From an uncultured Chitinophagaceae bacterium (GTDB taxonomy: Bacteria > Bacteroidota > Bacteroidia > Chitinophagales > Chitinophagaceae), in NCBI GenBank assembly GCA_937907395.1, contig CALCII010000016.1:1-64000 (forward strand): DNA of 64,000 nt. Reading direction: 5' to 3'. Position numbers and translations under genes: made by a program. Numbering within the stretch: position 1 is the first letter of the stretch; each line of letters starts with the position of its first letter. The notes below the pieces were generated by a model. That model was given only the letters and a program-made list of their open reading frames with translations. It was not told the origin of the DNA and searched no databases. Below are positions 7,453 to 19,300 of the stretch, in pieces.

Positions 7453-8523
7453 ATGTCGCACGGACGCTTACGAAAGGAAAAAGTTTGTTTGAATTGTAAT
7501 GCCCGCACATTGGGGCCCTATTGCCATGTGTGCGGACAACAGAATGTGGAGCCCAAGGAAACCGCAGTTGACCTGGTGGTGCATTTCTTCAACGACATCA
7601 CCCATTTCGAAGGCAAATTCATCACTTCGTTGCGGTATATCCTGTTTCGTCCGGGTTTCTTAACCCAGGAATACATCCGGGGGCGCAGGGCCAGCTACAT
7701 GAACCCCATCCGCATGTATGTGTTTACATCGGCTTTCTTTTTCATTCTCTTCTTCACCCTGTTTGATTCGAAGGAGATGTTTGATTTCAATAAGCGGAAC
7801 AAATTCACAGCTTCACAGGAGAAATTGTATAACGAAGCATTGGCTAAGGCAGAATCGAAGCAGGATTCCGCAACCATTCAACGGCTTTTCGGGAATGGTA
7901 AAACAGACACGCTCTCATCGCAAATAAAGAAAAAATCAAACGACCTTAATATTGCCTTTACAGAAGGCGATGCATCGAAATACGAAACCGTGGCGCAATA
8001 TGATTCGGTGCAACAAGCTTTGCCTAAAGAAAAAAGGGACAGTTGGTTGAAACGATTGGGTATGAAACGTACTATTTCTATTAAAGAACGGTACGACGGA
8101 GATATGTACAGTTTCTTCAAAGATGCAACGGAATATTTTGTGCATTCCTTCCCTAAAATATTGTTTGTATCGTTGCCCTTATTTGCCTTTGTGCTTATGT
8201 TATTATACATCCGCCATAAGCAATGGTACTATGTAAATCATGTGATCTTTACCATTCACTATTTCGTATTCAGTTTCCTGTGGCTGGTGGTATTATTTGC
8301 TATGCAGAAACTGGAAACATGGTTGCCATTTTTAGGAGCTTCTGTTTTCAGTATACTCTGGAACCTGTATTTCTTTGGTTACCTGTACAAAGCCATGCGG
8401 AATGTATACGGACAATCGAGAAAGAAAACGATTCTGAAATTTATCCTGTTATTCCTGGCTATGTGTTCTATCAGTTTACTGTTATTCGCCATCTTTTTCT
8501 CTTACACCATATTTACGATGTAA
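7453..8523 (+). CDS. DUF3667 membrane protein with zinc ribbon
   Basis: A 356-residue protein of the DUF3667 family. The N-terminus has two pairs of Cys (CLNC at about 13-16 and CHVCGQQN at about 24-27), likely a zinc ribbon, followed by the conserved block ITHFEGKFITSLRYILFRPG and RRASYMNPIRMYVF. One membrane segment lies near residue 95 and four more lie between about 235 and 355. The middle is charged and cytoplasmic or periplasmic. Function is unknown. It is the first gene of a tight three-gene operon: mazG starts two bases after its stop. Confidence 0.85.
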   Translation: MSHGRLRKEKVCLNCNARTLGPYCHVCGQQNVEPKETAVDLVVHFFNDITHFEGKFITSLRYILFRPGFLTQEYIRGRRASYMNPIRMYVFTSAFFFILFFTLFDSKEMFDFNKRNKFTASQEKLYNEALAKAESKQDSATIQRLFGNGKTDTLSSQIKKKSNDLNIAFTEGDASKYETVAQYDSVQQALPKEKRDSWLKRLGMKRTISIKERYDGDMYSFFKDATEYFVHSFPKILFVSLPLFAFVLMLLYIRHKQWYYVNHVIFTIHYFVFSFLWLVVLFAMQKLETWLPFLGASVFSILWNLYFFGYLYKAMRNVYGQSRKKTILKFILLFLAMCSISLLLFAIFFSYTIFTM

Positions 8524-8524
8524 T

Positions 8525-9313
8525 ATGAATCCTCATCAACCTGCTGCAGATGCGTTTCTTCGATTGGTAACTATTATGGACGAACTGCGGGAGCAATGTC
8601 CATGGGATAAGAAACAAACCATTGAATCGTTGCGTCCCATGACGATTGAAGAAACCTATGAACTTGCCGATGCCATTCTGCAGGGCGATCATCAGCATAT
8701 CAAAGAGGAACTGGGTGACCTGATGCTGCACCTGGTTTTTTATGCACGGATCGGGAAAGAACAACAGCAGTTTACATTGGAAGAAGTGATTCATGGCATT
8801 TGTGAAAAACTCATTGCACGTCATCCGCATATTTATGGCGATGTGAAAGTGAACAATGAAGAAGATGTAAAACGCAATTGGGAAAAACTGAAGATGAAGG
8901 AAGGTAAAACATCGGTTTTGAGTGGAGTACCCAATAGCCTGCCTTCATTGGTAAAAGCCATCCGCATCCAGGAAAAAGCGAAACAGGTGGGCTTTGAATG
9001 GGATTATAAAGAACAGGTGTTTGATAAGATACAGGAAGAATTGGCAGAGTTGCAGGAAGTGGTTCAGCAAGGCAACCAGCAGCTGATGGAAGAGGAAATG
9101 GGTGATGTTATGTTCTCACTTATAAATTATGCACGGTTTTTGCAGGTGGATGCAGACCTGGCACTGGAACGCACCAATCAGAAATTTATGAGCCGGTTTA
9201 AACGGATGGAAGAAGAAGCAAAAAAGGAAGGGAAGGAGTTGAAGGAAATGACGCTGGATGAAATGGACGCCATCTGGAACCGCATCAAGCAACAGAATAA
9301 AGCCGGGGCTTAA
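8525..9313 (+). CDS. mazG: Nucleoside triphosphate pyrophosphohydrolase MazG
   Basis: 262 residues, the usual length of the two-domain housekeeping MazG, which hydrolyses NTPs or dNTPs to NMP and pyrophosphate. The N-terminal domain has CPWDKKQT, then EETYELADAI and EELGDLMLHLVF (EExxE and ExxD metal motifs). The second domain repeats this as EELAELQE and EEEMGDVMFSLINYAR. It is cytoplasmic. It follows the DUF3667 gene by one base and precedes the large kinase by five, so all three are probably co-transcribed. Confidence 0.95.
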   Translation: MNPHQPAADAFLRLVTIMDELREQCPWDKKQTIESLRPMTIEETYELADAILQGDHQHIKEELGDLMLHLVFYARIGKEQQQFTLEEVIHGICEKLIARHPHIYGDVKVNNEEDVKRNWEKLKMKEGKTSVLSGVPNSLPSLVKAIRIQEKAKQVGFEWDYKEQVFDKIQEELAELQEVVQQGNQQLMEEEMGDVMFSLINYARFLQVDADLALERTNQKFMSRFKRMEEEAKKEGKELKEMTLDEMDAIWNRIKQQNKAGA

Positions 9314-9318
9314 CAAGT

Positions 9319-12300
9319 ATGCCATCATCGTCAACCATAAAATCATTTTTGTATCAGCACATGTATTTGCTGATCTCTGCAGCATGGTTGGTGACGATTT
9401 CTTTTTTATTTCAATTCTACTGGTCCTACACTTCATCGCCGGAACAGGTTCGAAATACCATACAGAAACAAATTCAGAAACGGGAAACCGATGCCGACAA
9501 AGTTCTGAATGATAAAGACCTGATCACAAGATTATACCAGGGGCGTTATTCCAATGTGGACTTTGACCGGATGTATGAGAAAGATTATTACATCTTCCTT
9601 GCCGATGTGAGTGGTGATGCAGCCGATGTGCGTTTCTGGAATACACAAACTGTTGTTCCCACTGCCGATCTGTGGAAGAAAAAGAAAGGCACTTATTTTG
9701 AAAAGCTGATCAATGGTTATTATACAGTTCATCGGAAAAATATTGAACTCACAACGGGTGGAACGGCTGCTGCTATTGTGCTGATTCCTGTGAAGTGGAA
9801 TTATTTTGTAACCACCAATTATCTTAACAACAGTTTCGCTTATGTTCCTTCCATTGAATCACATTATTCTTTAAGTGAAGAAGAGTCTTCTCATTTGCCG
9901 GTGCTCAGTAAAAGTGGTAAACAACTGTTCTGGCTTACAGAGAAAAAAGGATATCCGCAACCAATCAGCATCATTGCTGTATTGTTTCGTTTACTGGCGG
10001 TGATGATGGTGTTATTGTTCCTGCACAAAGTTTCGGTTCAGATTGCAGAGAGGTATTCTTTTGCCAAAGGATTTTTGTTTATTGGCTTTGCGTTGCTCTT
10101 ATTACGGGTGCTCACGTACCTGCTGCCGGTGCCTCTGGATTTCCGTCAGTTTGAATTGTTTGATCCGGCGATCTATGGTTCAAATTTTATTTTAAAGTCG
10201 TTGGGCGATTTACTCATTAATGCCTTGCTGATATTATGGGTATTGCTGTTTGCAAGAAACTTTGGTTCTGTTCCACAATGGATTTTTCGTATACCAGCTA
10301 TTATCAGGGCTGTGTTATTGGCGGGTCTTTTATTAGGCATTACTTTTTTATTTGGCGCTGTTATACGAAGCCTTGTGGCCGATTCGCAGATCTCATTTAA
10401 CGTAACCAATTTCTTTAGCCTCACCTTATACAGCTTCATTGGATTTTTTGTACTGGGTTGCCTGGCGCTCATCTATTACCAGTTGCTGCGGGTGTTGTAT
10501 CCGCTGTTTGAAGAAGCCTGCGGACGAAAATTCTGGATTCAGTTCCTGTTGATTGTTGTATGTGGATTTGCCTATCTCAGCTTTCTGATCGGTGACCCGC
10601 AGGTGATGTTTAATTTCAGCTTGTTGCTCTGGTTACTGTTGCTGGTGTTGATTTTGTTTTACTCAAAGGAACCTTATTTTTTCTCGCCGGTTAAGAATAG
10701 TGTCATTTTCTGGTTGTTTGTTTTTTCTGCATCACTCACTACTTTACTCATTCGTGAAAACTCAGAGAAAGAATGGGCCGACCGAAAGCGGATGGCAGAG
10801 AAATTCAGTCTGCAAACCGATCCTTCCACCGAAAACCTGTTAAGCATTGCACTTGCCAATTTCAGAAACGATGTATTAAGGGATGAGTTCTACCGTTTTA
10901 AGAGTTCGGGGAGCAACCAGTTTCTGAAAGACAGTATGCTGGGCGAACACTTCAGCGGTTATCTCAACAAATATGATACAAGGATTTTTACATACAATGA
11001 GTCGGAACAACCGTTGTTCAATGATGATTCCACTTCGTTTAATACACTGAATACGATTTATAATTTGCAGAGTGTGCCTACCTCCGTACGGGAATGGCGT
11101 TTTTATGAAGAGTCGTTTGATAAGTTTTTCTACATTGCCCGGAAAGAAATTGTTGAACCGGAATCAAGGCTGCCGTTAGGATATGTATTTGTGTTGTCGA
11201 AACCAAGACGTTATGCCGATGAAAAGTTCTACCCGGAATTATTCAACAAAAAGTTTAATCAGCAAACGGAAGCAAGTCCGGCATATGCTTATGCTATTTA
11301 CAAAAAAAGTGAGCTCATCAGCAGTTACAATGATTATTCGTTTCCTATTCATTTGCCCGCACAGTATAGTTCATTGAGAGGTTTTACGGAGCAAAGCAGG
11401 AATGGCTACAGTGAACTGTGGTATGTAACCGATGCTGGCAGGGCGGTAGTGATTGTAAGGAAACAAAATGGTGCATTGCATGCCATGACTTTATTTGCCT
11501 ATCTCTTCTTTGTATTTCTGCTGATATGGGCATTGTATAAATTGATAGAATTTTTCCTGGAAAATGGATTCAGCCGCAGCAAGTGGAAAGAACAATTGCA
11601 GTTGAATTTCCGCAACCAGGTACAAACAACCATTCTTGCCATCAGTATTATTTCTTTTCTTGTAATTGGTGTGTCAACCATTGTATTCTTTATTAACCGG
11701 CACAGCCGTACCAATAAAGAAAGGTTGTCACGTACCATACAGATCATGCAGAATGAGGTGGAGATTGCATTGAACCAGCATGCTGTTTTTGATGATGTGC
11801 TGAAAGTATATGATGAAGTGGCTTCCGGTGAATTGCAGGCAAAGATGAATCGCATATCTGAAATTCATGGAGTGGATGTGAACGTGTATGATCCGTCGGG
11901 CAACCTGAAAGTTTCATCACAACCTTATTACTACAACAAAGGACTGCTGAGCCGCAAGATGGAGCCCATGGCTTATTACAAATTGTCGAAATTATTCCTC
12001 GTGCAGACGATTGAAAATGAAAAAGTGGGATCGCAACAATACATGAGTATTTATGTGCCTGTTCGTGATGCGGATGGTAAAACCTATGCTTATCTGAATA
12101 TTCCTTACTTCACCTCACAGAATGAGCTGAAGTTGGAAATCTCCAGCTTCCTCGTTACCCTCATCAACCTGAATGCATTTATTTTTCTCATTGCCGGTTT
12201 AATTGCATTTGTGGTAACGAATCGAATTACGGCTTCGTTTACGTTTATCAGTGAGAAGATGAAGGAAATCAAGCTGGGCAAAGAAAATGAAGCCATTGTA

Positions 12301-13065
12301 TGGAACCGTAACGATGAAATAGGAGAGTTGGTGCAGGAATACAACAAAATGGTGAATAAACTGGAAGACAGTGCACGTTTGCTGGCGAAGAGCGAAAGAG
12401 AAGGGGCATGGAGAGAAATGGCAAGACAAGTGGCGCATGAAATCAAGAATCCGCTCACACCTATGAAACTGAGTATTCAGTACCTGCAAAAAGCGATTGA
12501 TTCAAATGCAGCTGATACAAAAACGATTTCCAAGAATGTGGCGAAAACATTAGTAGAACAAATTGATTATTTATCAAACATTGCGTCCGACTTCTCCAGT
12601 TTTGCAAACATTACCAATCCACGTATTGAGAAAGTGAACATACAGGATTCTTTAAAGGCGGTAGCCGATTTGTTTAAAATGGATGAGCGTGCAGTTGTTG
12701 TATTTGAAGAGATGCCTGGTGAATCTTTGTTTGTTATGGGCGACCGCACACATCTCAACCGGTTGTTCACAAACCTGATCCGTAATGCAATGGAAGCAGT
12801 ACCGCCAGAACGAAAGCCACTCATTCAGATACGGATGGAACAAAGAAACGGGGGAGTGCTTGTTTCAATTAAAGATAACGGAGATGGTATACCCGAAGCT
12901 GTGAGAGAAAAGATCTTTTATCCCAATTTTACTACAAAAACTTCCGGTACAGGGCTGGGACTTGCCATGTGTAAGGGTATAGTGGAGCAAATGAAAGGCG
13001 AAATACGGTTTGAAACCGGGAATGGAACTACTTTTTTTGTGGAATTACCCCTTGATTTTTCCTGA
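9319..13065 (+). CDS. Very large NtrY-like sensor histidine kinase
   Basis: A 1248-residue kinase. Membrane layout by hydrophobicity: one segment at about 14-35, a long extracytoplasmic region, a cluster of about eight segments from roughly 215 to 485, a second extracytoplasmic region, segments near 725 and 775, a third extracytoplasmic sensor region, and a segment near 950 that leads into a HAMP domain (about 965-1025). The phosphoacceptor motif is VAHEIKNPLTP at about 1038-1048, NtrY-like. The ATPase domain has NLIRNAMEAV, DNGDGIP and TGLGLAMCKGIVEQ. It has no receiver domain, and no regulator gene adjoins it. The multi-segment N-terminal half is unusual for the family. Third gene of the DUF3667-mazG operon. 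Confidence 0.9.
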   Translation: MPSSSTIKSFLYQHMYLLISAAWLVTISFLFQFYWSYTSSPEQVRNTIQKQIQKRETDADKVLNDKDLITRLYQGRYSNVDFDRMYEKDYYIFLADVSGDAADVRFWNTQTVVPTADLWKKKKGTYFEKLINGYYTVHRKNIELTTGGTAAAIVLIPVKWNYFVTTNYLNNSFAYVPSIESHYSLSEEESSHLPVLSKSGKQLFWLTEKKGYPQPISIIAVLFRLLAVMMVLLFLHKVSVQIAERYSFAKGFLFIGFALLLLRVLTYLLPVPLDFRQFELFDPAIYGSNFILKSLGDLLINALLILWVLLFARNFGSVPQWIFRIPAIIRAVLLAGLLLGITFLFGAVIRSLVADSQISFNVTNFFSLTLYSFIGFFVLGCLALIYYQLLRVLYPLFEEACGRKFWIQFLLIVVCGFAYLSFLIGDPQVMFNFSLLLWLLLLVLILFYSKEPYFFSPVKNSVIFWLFVFSASLTTLLIRENSEKEWADRKRMAEKFSLQTDPSTENLLSIALANFRNDVLRDEFYRFKSSGSNQFLKDSMLGEHFSGYLNKYDTRIFTYNESEQPLFNDDSTSFNTLNTIYNLQSVPTSVREWRFYEESFDKFFYIARKEIVEPESRLPLGYVFVLSKPRRYADEKFYPELFNKKFNQQTEASPAYAYAIYKKSELISSYNDYSFPIHLPAQYSSLRGFTEQSRNGYSELWYVTDAGRAVVIVRKQNGALHAMTLFAYLFFVFLLIWALYKLIEFFLENGFSRSKWKEQLQLNFRNQVQTTILAISIISFLVIGVSTIVFFINRHSRTNKERLSRTIQIMQNEVEIALNQHAVFDDVLKVYDEVASGELQAKMNRISEIHGVDVNVYDPSGNLKVSSQPYYYNKGLLSRKMEPMAYYKLSKLFLVQTIENEKVGSQQYMSIYVPVRDADGKTYAYLNIPYFTSQNELKLEISSFLVTLINLNAFIFLIAGLIAFVVTNRITASFTFISEKMKEIKLGKENEAIVWNRNDEIGELVQEYNKMVNKLEDSARLLAKSEREGAWREMARQVAHEIKNPLTPMKLSIQYLQKAIDSNAADTKTISKNVAKTLVEQIDYLSNIASDFSSFANITNPRIEKVNIQDSLKAVADLFKMDERAVVVFEEMPGESLFVMGDRTHLNRLFTNLIRNAMEAVPPERKPLIQIRMEQRNGGVLVSIKDNGDGIPEAVREKIFYPNFTTKTSGTGLGLAMCKGIVEQMKGEIRFETGNGTTFFVELPLDFS

Positions 13066-13201
13066 GTTTTTCCTGGTTAAAACGGGCCAATCCAGTCTTT
13101 GCCTTCTCTTATATATACATAACTCTGTGTAAAGGATTTATGCCTTCTAAGTGTATCTATTGATTTTTCTGAAACACTTAACAGTATTGAGTTTCAGGCT
13201 A

Positions 13202-13232
13202 TTGACTTACGGAAAAACCCGCTCTATCTTTG
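13202..13232 (+). promoter_or_regulatory. Promoter of the giant surface protein gene
   Basis: TTG at 13202-13204, a 20-base spacer and TATCTTTG at 13225-13232 match the Bacteroidota promoter consensus. It leaves an untranslated leader of roughly 140 bases before ATG 13377. No other structure in 13066-13313 was convincing. Confidence 0.75.
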
Positions 13233-13376
13233 AGGAGATAATGGTCCTGTACCCGTACAGAATCTGATATCTGAACCAATTCGAGCGATCGAACCAAGAA
13301 AACCCAACGTCCTGTGAATCATCAAGCATGTTCTCAATTACGAACATCATTCCCTGCTTTATCAGCATATGCCGGA

Positions 13377-16300
13377 ATGAATGTATCTGCTCTTAAAAGC
13401 AGGTTTCAACTTAAGGTTCGTAACTCCTCATTATATTTTTCAATCTTGTTGCTTGCATTTTGTTTTGTAGCAGGAATTGCTTCTGCGCAAACCATTTCTG
13501 CATCCGGCTCTTTGCAGTTTTGTAACGGAGGTTCTGTTACATTATCTGTAACAGGAGCCAGCGGTACGCCTACTTACAAATGGATGAAAGATGGTTCTTT
13601 CATTGGCGGTGCCACGCAATCAACTTATACTGCCACCCAAACAGGATCTTACACAGTTGTATTAAAAGATGGATCTGTATCCGATACGTTAGATCCCGTT
13701 ACAGTGAATGCATTTAATAAACCGGATGTACACCTGAATGGTACCGGTGCCACAATGATCAACGGCGAACCTTATTTCAAAGTTTGTTCTGCCATTGCAC
13801 AGGAGTTCACTTTTACTAATGCTTCTTCCACAACAGCTGCCAATACCAGTTATATCATCCGTTGGGGCGATGGCAGTGCCGATTATGTAAGCAACACTTT
13901 CAATGCTCCTATTAAGCACTTATTCCCGATTGGTGTGCGCAAGATGACTTATATCGTTTATGCAGGTGCTTGTGTGGACAGTGTGAGTTATACAGTATTT
14001 GTGGGAAATATTCCGGCAGGTGGCCTTGTAGGGGTTGGTGGTTCAACCATTTGTGCAGGCAATGAACAACGTTTTGTGATTGCCGGAACAGAAAACAATC
14101 CTCCCGGAACCATGTACATTATGTATTATAATGATGGTTCCAAACGTGATACCTTTTATCATCCTGCACCGGATACTGTTACACATATTTTCTCAAAGAG
14201 CAGTTGCGGTACCAGCAGTTCAAATGGTACGCAAACATTCCCCAACTCATTTGGTGCATTCTTAACCATATTGAATCCTTGCGGTACTGCAGGCGGATCT
14301 ATATTGCCAATCTATGTTTCGGATAAGCCCAAGGCTCAGATGACAATCACGCCTACAGATACAGCCTGTATCAATCAAACATTAACCATTACCAATTCCA
14401 CTCCTTTAACCAATAACGTTGAAAACGGAACCTGTACGCCAATCAAGTTTATCTGGAGAGTGCGCTCTCTTACTCCCGGTGGTGCATGGGTGCTTTCCAG
14501 CGGAAGCCTTGGTAATGATTTTGGTTCGGGCAACCCCAGTGTATGGACTACAGGAACCAAAACATTAGGGATCCGTTTCACAGTTGCCGGTACGTATGCA
14601 GTGAAGCTGGTGATGATCAATAATACTTTATGCGGTGCCGATAGTACCGAGAAGCTGATTTGTGTTAACCCGACACCTACTGCCAACTTTACTACGAATG
14701 TAACCAGTGGTTGTGCTCCTTTAACTGTAAATGCACAGGGAACAACCAATGCACTTACCTGTGGTACAGGAAGATTCAGCTGGACAGTAGCTTACACAGC
14801 CACTACCGGATGTTTGCCCGATACAGCCTCTTATGCATTCATTAACGGTACAGATGCTTCATCTGTGAATCCACAGATTGAGTTCCGTACGCCTGGTATC
14901 TATAAATTAAGATTACAGGTATTTGCTCCAAAGAATTCCTGTTCTTCTACGATAAAAGAAGTTACAATTGAAGTGAAAGGGAAACCGGTGATCCGGATCA
15001 CTGCTCCCGATGAAATCTGCTTTGGTACAAAAATCCGCCCTTCGGCTGCTGTATCCTGTTATACAACAGGTGCATCCTATAGCTGGTCTTTTGATGGTGC
15101 AACCCCGGCTACGTTCACAGGGCTGGTGCCAGACAGCATTCTTCATGCAGCTCCCGGAACTTATAATATTCGTTTGCAATCAACCAATGAGTGCGGTACC
15201 AATGAAGCAGTACGCCCGGTGAAAGTTAAGCCTATACCCGACGTAACTGGACCATCGCCCATTATTGTTTGTAGTGGCGATAAGATCAATGCAATTTCTT
15301 TTAATGGTACTTTAAACGGAACAACTTTTACATGGACCAATGATCAGCCATCTATCGGATTGGCTGCAAGTGGAACCAATTCCATTCCAACATTTAATGC
15401 GATCAATACAGGTACAACACCTGTGATTGCAACCATACGTATAACTCCTTCTTTAAACGGATGTACAGGCACAACAAAAGTATTCACGATTACAGTAAAA
15501 CCGTTGCCTGCATCACCTGTTGTTACCAATGCCATCACTTATTGTTTGAATGAAACAGCACCGGCTCTCACAGCCACTGCATTACCCGGACATACTTTAG
15601 TATGGTATACTTCAGCAACTGGTGGTACACCATCGGCAACGGCTCCTGTTCCTGTTACAACCACTCCGGGAGTAACTACTTACTATGTAAGCCAGGTAAA
15701 TGAAACAAGCACTTGTGAAAGTCCACGGAGTTCAATAACAGTAACAGTGCAACCCCGAATTGAGTTGACAAATATTCAATATTCTGTTTGCAGCGGACAA
15801 GCATTCAATATTTCACCTGCAGGTGCACCAGTCGGAACCATTTATAGTTGGTCGGCTCCGGTTATCAGTAATGGTATTACAGGTGGAGTGGCCGCTGCTG
15901 ATCAAACATCTGTCAATGGTACTTTAGTAAATACAGCTTCAACTATACAAACGGCAACCTATACTGTAACACCTTCTTCCGGTATCTGTAATGGTACCAG
16001 CTTCCAGGTGATTGTTGAAGTAAAACCGGTTCCTGTAATTACAAACAAAAACCTTAGCATCTGCAGCGGCGAAATTTTTGAAGTAGCACCACAGAATGGA
16101 AACGGATCTGATATTGTCCCATCCTCTGTGACTTATACATGGCTGGCGCCGGTCAGTTCTCCTGAAGGTGCAATTACAGGTGGTGCTGCACAATCAACTC
16201 CTGTGAGTACTATTCGCCAGTTATTGATGAATATAACCAATCAAACTGCCACACTCACATACAAAGTAATTCCGGCTGTTGCAAATGCATGTGCCGGCGA

Positions 16301-19300
16301 TACATTTACCATTGTTGTTACGGTGAAACCTAAAGCAGTGATACCGGAGCAAACGATCAATGTGTGCAGCCGTTCTTCATTTACATTGCAACCTGCAAAT
16401 AATCCTCCAACTGTAATTGTGCCTGATGGTACACTTTACACATGGGGAGAGCCGGTGGTAACACCTGCAGGTTCGGTAACAGGAGCTTCGGCTATGCTTA
16501 GTCCTGTTGCATCTTTACAACAAACACTTACCAATACAACCACGTCTACAGCCGTTGTAACCTATGCCGTAACACCTGTATCCGGCGATTGTACCGGCGA
16601 ACCATTCACTGTAAGAGTATACGTGAATCCACAACCGGGCATCACAGATCAGCTGGCAGAAATCTGCAGTCACGACATCTTTAGTGTGATTCCTCTTAAT
16701 ACACCAGTGAATACACGTTATACATGGGGTACCCCTGTTAGTACACCATCTGGTGCTGTCACTGGTGGTGCTGCAGAAACGATTCCTCAGCTTGCTGTTA
16801 GTCAGCACCTGATCAATACAACGAATGAAACAGCAACAGTAACATATACCGTTACACCTACTACAGGAACCTGTTCCAATAATACATTCCAGGTGCAGGT
16901 GAAAGTATTTCCGAAACCTGTCATTAAGGATACATTGATTTCTGTGTGTACAGGTTCAACCGTTCAATACCAACCGGTGCATATACCCGCATATTCAGTT
17001 GTACCAGCAGGAACTAAGATGATCTGGAATACACCTGTTGTATCACCAGCTGGTGCGGTAACCGGATTTACTGCTCCTGCCGAAGCACAGGCCAATTTTG
17101 TACAAACACTCATCAATCAAACCACAGCTCCGGCTACAGTTACTTATACGGTGACTCCTTATTCCGGTGCTGAAGGAAGTTGTATTGGTGAATCATTCAA
17201 GGTAACGATCGTTGTTCAACCCAATGCAAAAGCAATTCTGAATTATGCATCCGATAAGGGTTGTGCGCCTTTTGTATTAAATGATGTGGTTTTGAAAAAC
17301 GAATCACCGCTAACTGCCAGTAACCAGTTTAAATGGTTTGTAAATGGACAGTTTGTGTCTGATGCGAGTGCATTCCCCGGCTATACCATTCAACAACCCA
17401 ACGATAGTGTATTGATTCAGCTGGTGGCAGTGAATGCCTATGGTTGTAAAAATGATACAGTAGCACAGTGGTTCCATAGTTATCCGTTGCCAGATATCAG
17501 TTTTCGATTAGCAACTGATACTATATGCGGACCAGCCAATGTGCTTATTACAAACAATAGCGCCTATCACAATCTTCTGCACTATGAATGGAATTTTGGT
17601 AATGGCGTGAAGTCAACCCAATTCCAACCTGGATCTGTTCTGTTTTCATCTGCTGCATCATATGGCGATACTTCTTATAATGTGCAGTTGAAAATCTGGA
17701 ATGAATGTGATACCGTTGTTCTTACAAAAAATATTTATGTGAAGTCGGCTCCCAAAGCTTCCTTCCGTCCCACACGTACCGATGCCTGTTCTCCTGTTCG
17801 TGTTGTGTTTACCAACACATCAGCTGGTTTGAATACCACCTACAGATGGGATTTTGGTGATGGTTCACCCGTTATTACAACGACCAGTAAGGATACAATC
17901 GGGCATACCTATAGTACTGGTTCAGTTACGATTTACAATGTTCGCTTGATTGCTTCCAATCATTGTGGCAGTGATACTTCTGTGATTCCGTTGACGATCC
18001 GCCCCAACCAGATCAAACTGAGTTATATTGTTGATGGAAATAATACAAAAGGTTGTGCCCCTTATACCGTTAAGTTCGTGAGCAACTCATCCGGATCTAA
18101 TTCCTACAAATGGGATTTCGGAGATGGTGAAATTCTTTACACTACAAAAGGCCAGGATACAGTTTTTCATACGTATGATAATATTGGTGCATTCAGTGTA
18201 TATGTATTTTCAAGTAACGGTTGTTCTGATACAACTGCTTTTGTAACCAATATTGAAACATTTGGCAAGCCAACAGCTGCTTTTGTAGCCAACAAGTACA
18301 GTGCTTGTGTGGGCGACAGCATCCGCTTCACCAACCAGTCTCAGAATGCAACTTCATTCCGCTGGGATTTTGGTAATGGAGTTCGTAATATTACTACAAA
18401 CCCTGTATATAATTATCCGGGAGGTGGATCTTTCACCGCAACACTGGTTGCTTATAAAACCTATGGAGCAGGAGTTACCTGTAGTGACAGTGTGAAACGG
18501 AATGTAATTGTAAAAGACACTACACCTGTTAACTTTAAAATCAATCCGGAAACAGGATATTGTATTCCAATGAAAGTAGTATTTACTCATGAACTTAGTA
18601 CTGCAGCTTCTACCGAATGGAGTTTTGGAGATGGTAAATCAGCTACTGGAGATGTGGCCGAACATGAGTATACTTCAAATGGAAATTACAATGCGAAAGT
18701 GGTGGTGCGTGCCCAGGGTGGTTGTATCTATACCGGTGAACGTTTAATCCGGATTGCAGGTCCGGAAGGCACCGTAAACATCCAGAAAGGGTATCAATGT
18801 ATACAATCTGCCATCCGCTTTGAAGCAACTACCTATAATACAGATAGTATTCAATGGCAATTTGGAAACGGTGTTGAAATGGTAACTAATTCCAATGTAT
18901 TGTATTATACTTACCCTTCTCCTGGTATATACGTTCCTAAAGCCTGGTTGAAAACAAAAGCCGGTTGCCGTGTGCCCGTTCCCGTTAGTGATACCATTAA
19001 AGTGGATCGTGTAGCTGCCGGTTTCAGATATGTAGTGGAAGAAAATTGTGGTTATACCGATGTTCGTTTTACAGATACCAGCCGTTCTTATTTTGGTGCG
19101 GTTACTGCCCGCTGGTCATTTGGCGATGGTGGTACGGCAACAGGTGCACAGCAGGTGCGTCGTTATACAGCCAGTGCCAATTACCGTATTCAACTGGTGG
19201 TGACAGGTGTTTCCGGTTGTACAGATACGATCTCTCTATTACTTCCTGTTACCGTTAAAACAAAACCAGTGGCAGCAATAGCATCAGAGCCCACAACCTG

